Source: CBDUQI01 sp965369325
Lineage (GTDB): Bacteria > Pseudomonadota > Gammaproteobacteria > Steroidobacterales > JBCBZW01
NCBI GenBank assembly: GCA_965369325.1
Contig: CBDUQI010000089.1
Coordinates: 1 to 21,303, forward strand
Reading direction: 5' to 3'
DNA: 21,303 nt
Positions 7,201 through 14,251 of the stretch are shown here, one piece after another. The position numbers were made by a program, and so were the translations under genes. The number at the start of each line of letters is the position of its first letter. Position 1 is the first letter of the stretch. The notes under the pieces were generated by a model. It saw nothing but the letters and a program-made list of their open reading frames with translations. It did no database searches and was not told the DNA's origin.

Positions 7201-8016
7201 CTAGCGGCTGCTGGCCAGGCTCGCTTTGGTGAACTCCCGCTCGCTCAGGCCGTTACCAAAAAGGTATTCGCTGAACACCAAACGCGTGGATTTGCCCGTC
7301 TGGTGGTTGAGCATGTGCAACTCGGCCGGGCGCCAGTACTGATCGTTAAACTGACGATACTCATGTGCCGTAAGCGTTTTCAGCTCCGTATTTTCCCGAT
7401 CAAAGTAGTGAGATTTCATCATCCGCAGCTCTTCGGTGTCTACCCAGGTAACGATGCGGCTGTATCCGGAGTTCTCATCTTTGGGAGTGCTTTCGATCAC
7501 ATAGCATGCGGTGCCATTTAGCTCAGTTTCTTCCACAAATCGGTAGTCGTATTTTTCCAATACCGGTGTGGACATGTCTTCGTAGGAAAACTCGCTGCCC
7601 AGGAACGGCCCGGAGCGATTCTTGGAGGCAATGCGCTTCACGCGTTTGACCGCCGGCAGAAACAGCCACTGCATGTCAGGTGCCTCCAGCATGCTGTAGG
7701 TGAGCAGTGCGGTGCCTTTGATGTCACGCGGCTGATCAAACACAATCAGGTTCTTGTCGCCTTCGCCATCGGGCCCTTCGAGAACTTTGTTGCGCATCTT
7801 GCGCGAGGCCTCGCGGCCACGCTCGTCAATCAGGATCATCTGCAGCTCGGCACTGATGTCGCCAAAGCCAGTATCGCGGTGCTCCTGCTCCAGTGCGACG
7901 GCCATGCCCTTTTTGTCTGCATCAATATCGCTGCGCAGCAGTTGTGACAATTCGGTAGCGCTGGCGGCCACGGGTGCCAGCAGCGCTGTCATTGCCAATC
8001 GGATGAGTTTGTTCAT
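7201..8016 (-). CDS. LolA-like periplasmic protein (outer membrane lipoprotein-sorting family)
   Basis: A 271-residue secreted protein. An N-terminal signal peptide is evident (MNKLIRLAMTALLAPVAASA, cleavage near residues 20-22). The mature part resembles the LolA-like family commonly encoded beside RND/MMPL exporters, with the typical features of a mid-region DMQWLFLPAVKRVKRI followed by GSEFSYEDM. These proteins are thought to carry a lipid or lipoprotein across the periplasm. The start has TGAGGT at good spacing. It lies 14 bp after the exporter gene and is last in the operon, ending 12 bp from the convergent kinase gene. A role in ferrying the operon's lipid product is inference from context. 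Confidence 0.88.
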   Translation of the reverse strand: MNKLIRLAMTALLAPVAASATELSQLLRSDIDADKKGMAVALEQEHRDTGFGDISAELQMILIDERGREASRKMRNKVLEGPDGEGDKNLIVFDQPRDIKGTALLTYSMLEAPDMQWLFLPAVKRVKRIASKNRSGPFLGSEFSYEDMSTPVLEKYDYRFVEETELNGTACYVIESTPKDENSGYSRIVTWVDTEELRMMKSHYFDRENTELKTLTAHEYRQFNDQYWRPAELHMLNHQTGKSTRLVFSEYLFGNGLSEREFTKASLASSR

Positions 8017-8030
8017 GGTAAACCTCAGGT

Positions 8031-10427
8031 TCAGGGAGTTACGGGGGCAATGTTCTGCGGTAATTCGGGTGGCTGCGTAGGCGTGGCTGGCGTCGGTTGC
8101 GCGATATCCCGTTGTGCTGTGGGTGCCTTGCGGCGCTGGTGCCAGCGATCACCCAGGATCAGCAGCGCGGGCAACAGCAGAATATCCAGTACAAGTGCCA
8201 GTGCAATGGTGATGGCCGTGAGCAGCCCTAGCTCGCCATTAGGGACGAATGCCGATAACGAAAGTACGGCGAATCCGGCGATCAGTACCATCGAGGTAAC
8301 CACCAGCGCTGGGCCTACCGTGCTCAGCACATCGCGCACGGCATCGACGACGTTCAACCCGCGATGCCGTGCAGTGTGGTATTTGCTTAGAAAGTGCACG
8401 GTATCATCTACGACGATGCCTAAGGTGACCGACAGCACCGCGGCGGAGGCCACGCCGATGCGTCCGACCAGCAAGGCCCATAGTCCAAACGCCGTCGCTG
8501 CCGGCAGCACATTCGCAAGCACACTGATGGCGCCCAGGCGCAGCGAGCGTAGTACCAACAGCAGGATTATGGTGATGCAAACGAGCGCGATGCCGGCCCC
8601 CTTGAACATACTTTTGATGTTCTCCACGCCCACGTGGGCGAACATCACGGTTGGGCTGGCACCGACGGTGTGCATCGGCGCCGGTGCGTTAGTACGCAAC
8701 CACGCCTGCGCGCGTTGCTCCAGCGCCAGCAGCTCGTTCGTCGTGATGGAATCGAGCAGCACGGTGAACCGGCTGGTCGACTTATCCATGCTGAGCTGAT
8801 TGTTCAGGTCCAGACCGAATGGCAGCGACAGTTCATACAGCAGCAGTATCTGCGCTGCGAGCTGCGGATCTTGCGGTATACGAAAGTGCGCAGGATCGTC
8901 GTTGTGGATATTGGTGTTCAGGCGCTTCATCACCGTGGTGAAGTTACCCACGTAGATCACCTTCGGTTGCGCCCGGTACCACTCGGAGAACGCTTCCAGT
9001 GTTGCCAGATATGCAGGCTCGCTGATGCCCTCGGGTTTGCCGGAGTCGATCGCATACTCGATCAGGTTGAGCCCGGTGAGGTGCTCGCTGGCGTAATCCG
9101 CACTGCGGCGAAACTCCAGCGACTCGTCGAAGTACTCCACGAAGTTGTCGTTCACCTCGTTCTGCACCGACAAGATGGTGAGCGCCGCGACCGGAATCAT
9201 CAGTGCCAGTAGCACCGTCTTGGGTTTGTTGATAACCGCGTTCGCGATTATCTGCATCAGGCCTGCAGTGCGGGTGGCGGCCGCGGGGCGCACCGGGCTC
9301 AGCAGGCTCATCAACGCTGGCAGAAACACCAGCGACAGCACCAGCGCAGCGGTGACACCGATGGCAACGATGTTACCCAGATCACGAAACGGCGGTGCAT
9401 CGCTGGCGTTCATGCCAAGAAAGCCCACGGCGGTGGTCAAGGAGGTAATAAGAATGGGTTTTATGTTGGCCGTGAGAGACGCGACCACGGTGGACACGGC
9501 ATCCTCGTGCTCCCGCCGGGCGATCATGCAACCCACGATAATATGCACACAATCGGCAACAGCGATGGTGAGAATTATAGTCGGGGCGGAGACCGAGACC
9601 GGCGACAAGGCCATCCCCATCCAGCCGGCAATCCCCAGTGCCACAATGTTGGTCAGACCGACGACGCTGAGCGTGGCTAGGGTGGGCGCGATGGCGCCGA
9701 AGAACAGTCGCAGACCCAGCGCGACGGCCAGGAACATCAGCGGGATTAACGTCATGATGTCCCGCTCGGCGGCTTCCGGAAATACATTGTTCATCATCAC
9801 CATGCCGGTGACATGCACGGTGAAGGCGGGGTAGGTTTGCGCGAACTGCTGCGCCATGGCCCGCGCCTCAGTGACTACCTGGCGCTCCAGCACGCCTTTC
9901 GGCAGCTTGATGGTCACGTTCACCCCGGTGGTATGGCCGCTGGGTGAGATCAGGCTGTTGACCAAACGCTGCTCACTCAACGCAATCTCGCGGATAGCGT
10001 TAATGCGGGCTGGCGTTAGATCCCTCGCGTTTTCAACCAGATCGGCTACCACCAGGTCGTCTTGCTCAGCATACGAATGCTGGAAGTTGGTGATGGAGTC
10101 CACCCGGATGGAATGCGACAGCTTCCACGCCTGTGCGGTAAGCGACTCGATGGCCGCGAGCTTGTCAGGGCCAAAAATGCTGCCGTCATTTGCGGTCAGC
10201 ACAAACAGGATGTTGTCGCCCTTGGTGAAGGTGTTTTCCAGTTTCTCGTAGGCCTGTAACTGCGCGTTGTCCGGGTCAAAGTAGACGCGGTAATCATTGG
10301 TGAACGACAGTTTGCTCAGGCCGGCGCCGCAGATCGCCACCAGCACCAGGGTACTCAGCAGCACGGCCCATCGGTGGCTGGTTATCCAGCGGGCGTATCG
10401 TGTGGATGGCTTGATCGGGGACATCAT
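8031..10427 (-). CDS. RND/MMPL-family lipid exporter
   Basis: A 798-residue inner-membrane protein with the RND/MMPL layout. TM1 is at about residues 19-38, followed by a large periplasmic loop starting FTNDYRVYFDPDN. A helix bundle spans about 225-378. A second half has TM7 near 403-420, another large loop and a final bundle (about 608-758). The charged transmembrane motifs of proton-driven transporters are present as IAVADCVHII (Asp292) and GIVVDDTVHFL (Asp674/675). The C-terminal tail is proline-rich. Alternative upstream starts would overlap the preceding ligase gene by about 80 bases. ATGATG at 10422-10427 with an upstream TAGGAAA fits better. Pairing with a LolA-like protein suggests export of a hydrophobic product. 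Confidence 0.92.
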   Translation of the reverse strand: MMSPIKPSTRYARWITSHRWAVLLSTLVLVAICGAGLSKLSFTNDYRVYFDPDNAQLQAYEKLENTFTKGDNILFVLTANDGSIFGPDKLAAIESLTAQAWKLSHSIRVDSITNFQHSYAEQDDLVVADLVENARDLTPARINAIREIALSEQRLVNSLISPSGHTTGVNVTIKLPKGVLERQVVTEARAMAQQFAQTYPAFTVHVTGMVMMNNVFPEAAERDIMTLIPLMFLAVALGLRLFFGAIAPTLATLSVVGLTNIVALGIAGWMGMALSPVSVSAPTIILTIAVADCVHIIVGCMIARREHEDAVSTVVASLTANIKPILITSLTTAVGFLGMNASDAPPFRDLGNIVAIGVTAALVLSLVFLPALMSLLSPVRPAAATRTAGLMQIIANAVINKPKTVLLALMIPVAALTILSVQNEVNDNFVEYFDESLEFRRSADYASEHLTGLNLIEYAIDSGKPEGISEPAYLATLEAFSEWYRAQPKVIYVGNFTTVMKRLNTNIHNDDPAHFRIPQDPQLAAQILLLYELSLPFGLDLNNQLSMDKSTSRFTVLLDSITTNELLALEQRAQAWLRTNAPAPMHTVGASPTVMFAHVGVENIKSMFKGAGIALVCITIILLLVLRSLRLGAISVLANVLPAATAFGLWALLVGRIGVASAAVLSVTLGIVVDDTVHFLSKYHTARHRGLNVVDAVRDVLSTVGPALVVTSMVLIAGFAVLSLSAFVPNGELGLLTAITIALALVLDILLLPALLILGDRWHQRRKAPTAQRDIAQPTPATPTQPPELPQNIAPVTP

Positions 10428-10434
10428 GGGTTTC

Positions 10435-12390
10435 CTATTGGCATTTAAGATCCAGGGCGATTTTGTATCGCCCCAGCAGACTGAGAACACCTTGCTCGAG
10501 TTCCGAACGGTCGACACCGTCGGCCGCGTTCACCTGCACGTGGGCAATACTGCCATGCACCTGGTGCGCATCCACCTCCACGCTGGAGGTGGATATCTGC
10601 GCTTGCAGTCCACGCAGTTCGCCGCGCAGCGCATCAGCGGTTTCCCACCATATCAGACGCGGCTTGAAGACTTTTCCGATTGCCGTGGTCGGTAGCGCGC
10701 TGATAATCCGCACGGCCTTCGGCAACGCGGCGCGCTCGGGGATATGCTGCGCGGCGAAACGCATCAGCTCTTCGGGATCGGCATCGTTGTGCAACACTAC
10801 GTACGCGACCGGCACTTCTCCGGCATAGGAGTCGGGCCGACCAATGGCGGCCACTTCGGCCACTGCCGGATGTCGGTGCAGAGCCTCTTCAATAATCCGT
10901 GGGTCGATGTTGTGGCCGCCGCGAATAATCAGCTCGCGTGATCGGCCGGTCAACCAGAAGTAACCGTCCGCATCCCGACGGCCCAGGTCGCCACTGTTCA
11001 ACCAGCGCTCGCCATCATCGTCCACCACCCACAGTCCGTCATTCTGCGCGGTCTGCATGTAACCCTGGCTGATGTGCGGGCCGCGCTTCACGATGGTGCC
11101 GATTTCATCTGTCTCGCAATCACGCGCATACTCGCCCGCAGGCGTGAGGATGACCGGGCGCATTTGACAATACGGTGCTCGCAATCCAATGGAGCCTATG
11201 CGTGGCGCGGCGCCAATGGGGTTAATGCTGCTCATCACTGTCGCTTCGGTCTGCCCGTACCCCTCAAGCAACTGGATGCCGGTCTTGGCCTGAAACTGTT
11301 TGAATACTTCGCTGGGCAACGGCGCGCCCGCCGAGATAGCGAACTTTACGCTGGCCAGCAGCTCCGGCGATACCGGGTTGTCTAGCAGCGCCGAGAACAC
11401 GGTGGGGACTGCGCAGAAATAGCTGACCTTGTGCCTCGCCAGAATTTCAAAAAATCTTGGGACTACAGCGGTCGTGCGAAATCCCTTAGCACCGGCCATC
11501 ACGATATGCGTGCCCTGGCACAGCCCGCCCAGCATCGCGCCGGTGCTGGCCAGCACGTGGAACAATGGCAGCCCGATCAGACCGGTGTCGTGCGGCTCCA
11601 GCGGCAGCGCCAGCTCCAGCATCTTAACGGCGGCCACTTCGTTGGCGTGTGTGCGTACCACCAACTTGGGCACGCCGGTGGTGCCGCCCGTGTGGAACAA
11701 TGAGGCGACATCTTCCGGCACGATGTTGCGGCCGGAATCCAGACGCTCACCGTCGAATCCATCCAAATGTTCTTCCAGCGAATAAATTCCCTGCGCTGGA
11801 TTGCTGCGCCCGAAAACGGTGACGATGGCTTTCAGACTGGGTACCTGATCACGCACCGCCTGCACTTTGCCCCAGATGTCGGTGCCCGGCAGCGGCCCCA
11901 GCGCGACCAGCACTTTGGTGCCTGCTGCGTTGAGGATGCCTTCGATTATCTCCGGCTCGAGCATTGGGTTGACCGGATTGACAATGCCGGCCGCCTGCGC
12001 GCCCAGCATCACATAGGCAGTCTCAATCAGGTTGGGCAGCAGCAGCGTCACCACATCCTGATTACCCACCCCCAAGCTGTGAAACAGATTGGCACTGCGA
12101 GTGATCTTCTCGCGCAACTCACCAAAGGTGATCTGGCGGAACGGTTCGGCGCATTTCTTGCCGCGAATGACTCGCGCCGCCAGATCCCGGCACTTGGCTC
12201 GCAGCGGGATGCTCGCCGGGTTGTAACAATGCCCGTCGATAAAGTACGTCATCGCCACTTTGTCAGGGTCGAGTGCAGCGCCGCGCAGAAACGCCTCGTA
12301 GGTGCTTGGCGCGAGGTTGCGCTGCGCGATCGGCGTCTGCTCAAGCTCTCGCAGATCGTCCTCACAGGTAATTGGCGCTGGCTTTTTCAT
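10435..12390 (-). CDS. AMP-forming acyl-CoA/acyl-acid ligase
   Basis: A 651-residue member of the ANL superfamily of adenylate-forming enzymes. It has the P-loop HTGGTTGVPK (233-242), GYGQTEAT (377-384), NSGDLGRRD (465-473), the hinge-type segment TGRSRELIIRGG and the C-terminal catalytic Lys573 in TTAIGKVFK. The family activates a carboxylic acid with ATP and transfers it to CoA or a carrier protein. The chain continues for about 70 residues past the catalytic lysine, ending in a possible small beta-alpha-beta unit. The ATG at 12388-12390 is chosen because the longer frame starts with GTG inside the upstream gene. The exporter gene follows after 7 bp. Substrate is unknown; it may supply a second acyl group. 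Confidence 0.9.
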   Translation of the reverse strand: MKKPAPITCEDDLRELEQTPIAQRNLAPSTYEAFLRGAALDPDKVAMTYFIDGHCYNPASIPLRAKCRDLAARVIRGKKCAEPFRQITFGELREKITRSANLFHSLGVGNQDVVTLLLPNLIETAYVMLGAQAAGIVNPVNPMLEPEIIEGILNAAGTKVLVALGPLPGTDIWGKVQAVRDQVPSLKAIVTVFGRSNPAQGIYSLEEHLDGFDGERLDSGRNIVPEDVASLFHTGGTTGVPKLVVRTHANEVAAVKMLELALPLEPHDTGLIGLPLFHVLASTGAMLGGLCQGTHIVMAGAKGFRTTAVVPRFFEILARHKVSYFCAVPTVFSALLDNPVSPELLASVKFAISAGAPLPSEVFKQFQAKTGIQLLEGYGQTEATVMSSINPIGAAPRIGSIGLRAPYCQMRPVILTPAGEYARDCETDEIGTIVKRGPHISQGYMQTAQNDGLWVVDDDGERWLNSGDLGRRDADGYFWLTGRSRELIIRGGHNIDPRIIEEALHRHPAVAEVAAIGRPDSYAGEVPVAYVVLHNDADPEELMRFAAQHIPERAALPKAVRIISALPTTAIGKVFKPRLIWWETADALRGELRGLQAQISTSSVEVDAHQVHGSIAHVQVNAADGVDRSELEQGVLSLLGRYKIALDLKCQ

Positions 12391-12448
12391 CGTCGGGTCC
12401 CGGTTTAAGTCACTGGTATAAGCAATGCGCAATGCGTACTGGGTGGGT

Positions 12449-14194
12449 TCAGGCCGCTTTGCGAGCGGCGCGGCGGCGTGCACCAAACACACCCTTTTTC
12501 AACCTGCTTTGGCAGGCGCAGCGTTGAATCTTGCCGCTGGTGGTGCGTGGAATGGAGCCAGGCTCGGTCAGGATCACCTGGCTCAGCGAGAGCTGGAACT
12601 CCTGGTTCACCGCCTTGCGAATGTCGCTGATGATCTTCTGCTCATCTTCGCTCGCAAGCAGTGCCTGACTGGCTTCTGCTACCACTACCAGCTCGATGGC
12701 CGGTTCCTCGCCAGTGGCGAACGCGGCGGTAACGCGCAGTCCCGGACAGACGCTGTTGGCGGCGCGCTCGATATCCTGCGGATAGTAGTTAACCCCGTTG
12801 ATGATGATCATCTCTTTGATGCGGCCGGAGACAAACAACTCGCCGCCGTCGAAGAAGCCCAGGTCGCCAGTGCTAAAGTAGGTGCGTCCCGGGTCGTTCT
12901 CCAGCGTCAGACCAAAGGTGTCGGCGGAGATTTCCGGCTGCTGCCAGTAGCCCGATCCGGCACTCGGGGTGCTGATCCAGATTTCCCCTACCTGACCATC
13001 GTCAAGGCGTGTGTGCGTATTGGGTGCAACGATTGCCACGTGTGCATCGTTGGCCGTACGCCCACAACCTACCAGTGGGGAGGCGAGCGTGGGGTCGGCA
13101 TCACCGACGCTGGCGGTGTTGCGCCCAAGCGCTTGTTTGTCGAACCAGCGTACGATGGGTTGCGTCCCAGGCTCACCGCCGGTGACGAACAAGGTCGCCT
13201 CCGCCAGCCCGTAGCAGGGGTAGAAATAGCCGTAGTCATACCCGGCCGGCGCGAAGCGCGCCGCAAAGTTGGTCATGGTGCTGGCCTGGATGGGCTCGGC
13301 GCCATTAAAGGCAACCTTCCAACCTGATAGATCCAACCCCTGTACCGTCTCATCATTGATTTTTGATGTGCACAGTGCGTACGCGAAGTTGGGCGCGCCG
13401 CTCAGCACCCATTCGTGACGGTTAATTTCCTGCAGCCACGTTTGCGGGCGCGCCACGAAGCTAATCGGGTTCATGAGTACCGCCGGCACGCCAAGGTATA
13501 AGCCGAGGAACAAGCCGGAGCATAAGCCCATGTCGTGGTAAAGCGGCAGCCACGAGACGATGGTGGCGTGCGAGGGGAGTTTGAAGCGGCTCTGAATCTG
13601 GCGCTGGTTGGCCATGATATTGCCGTGGGTAAGCATCACGCCTTTGGGGTTACCGGTAGACCCGGAGCTGTACTGCAAAAAGGCCAGTGTGTCTGGCGTT
13701 GCGGCGAGCTGCTCCACCAGGATGGGCTCGTGATTGAGCGCGCGGGCGACACTGGTAATGCTCAGCCCCCGCAGCGCCTCGCATTCTCCAAGCGGCTCTT
13801 CAAGTCGCGCCAAGTCCTCTTCGGTAAACAGTGCCACGGCGGCACTGGCATCCTGCACAACGCCGATAAAGCGGTCCAGACCCAGGTTGGGTGCATTGCG
13901 TTTGAGCTGCACCTTGGGCACTGGCACCGCCACCATGCCGGCGTACTGGCAGGCCAGGAACGCGACATGGAAGTCCAGATTGCAGGTGCTCGGCAGCAGC
14001 ACGCGCGAGCCTGTTTGCGCGATGGCCAGCAACGCGCCGGCGACCGAGGAGGCACGGGTATGTAACTCACTGTAGGTCAGTGAATCGCGCACGCCGCCTT
14101 TTTGCAGGAACTCGTAAGCTACTTTGTCCGGCATCTTCCGTGCCCGATCCAGAGCGGCTTCAACCAGTGTTCTATAGGTGAGTGTGTTGTCCAT
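12449..14194 (-). CDS. Fatty acyl-AMP ligase (FAAL)
   Basis: A 581-residue FAAL-type ligase. These make acyl-AMP from free fatty acids and hand it to an acyl carrier protein rather than to CoA. Motifs are QYSSGSTGNPKGV (174-186), the FAAL-typical WLPLYHDMGL (215-224), NPISFVARPQTWL, NGAEP (297-301), YGLAEATLF (328-336), STGDLGFF (441-448), INGVNYYPQDIE and TTSGKIQR with Lys555. The last residues are strongly basic. The ATG at 14194 has CGAGGAAC ahead. It lies 57 bp after the gene encoding the ACP-aminotransferase-reductase fusion, whose N-terminal ACP domain is its likely acceptor. Chain length cannot be read from sequence. Confidence 0.93.
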   Translation of the reverse strand: MDNTLTYRTLVEAALDRARKMPDKVAYEFLQKGGVRDSLTYSELHTRASSVAGALLAIAQTGSRVLLPSTCNLDFHVAFLACQYAGMVAVPVPKVQLKRNAPNLGLDRFIGVVQDASAAVALFTEEDLARLEEPLGECEALRGLSITSVARALNHEPILVEQLAATPDTLAFLQYSSGSTGNPKGVMLTHGNIMANQRQIQSRFKLPSHATIVSWLPLYHDMGLCSGLFLGLYLGVPAVLMNPISFVARPQTWLQEINRHEWVLSGAPNFAYALCTSKINDETVQGLDLSGWKVAFNGAEPIQASTMTNFAARFAPAGYDYGYFYPCYGLAEATLFVTGGEPGTQPIVRWFDKQALGRNTASVGDADPTLASPLVGCGRTANDAHVAIVAPNTHTRLDDGQVGEIWISTPSAGSGYWQQPEISADTFGLTLENDPGRTYFSTGDLGFFDGGELFVSGRIKEMIIINGVNYYPQDIERAANSVCPGLRVTAAFATGEEPAIELVVVAEASQALLASEDEQKIISDIRKAVNQEFQLSLSQVILTEPGSIPRTTSGKIQRCACQSRLKKGVFGARRRAARKAA

Positions 14195-14251
14195 GGTGCA
14201 GTTCCTCGTTCGCAGATATCAATCGATTCATGTATCGGGTTGCACGCGCGC

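Noticed and set aside
8050..9834. Long plus-strand open frames opposite the exporter gene
   Set aside because: They are shadows of a well-supported 798-residue RND/MMPL protein and have serine/threonine-rich, motif-free translations.
10428..10517. GTG start extending the exporter by 30 residues
   Set aside because: It would run deep into the ligase gene. ATGATG at 10422-10427 has a ribosome site and gives a typical N-terminus before TM1.
12391..12492. GTG start extending the second ligase by 34 residues
   Set aside because: The extension overlaps the FAAL gene and has no family resemblance; ATG at 12390 fits.
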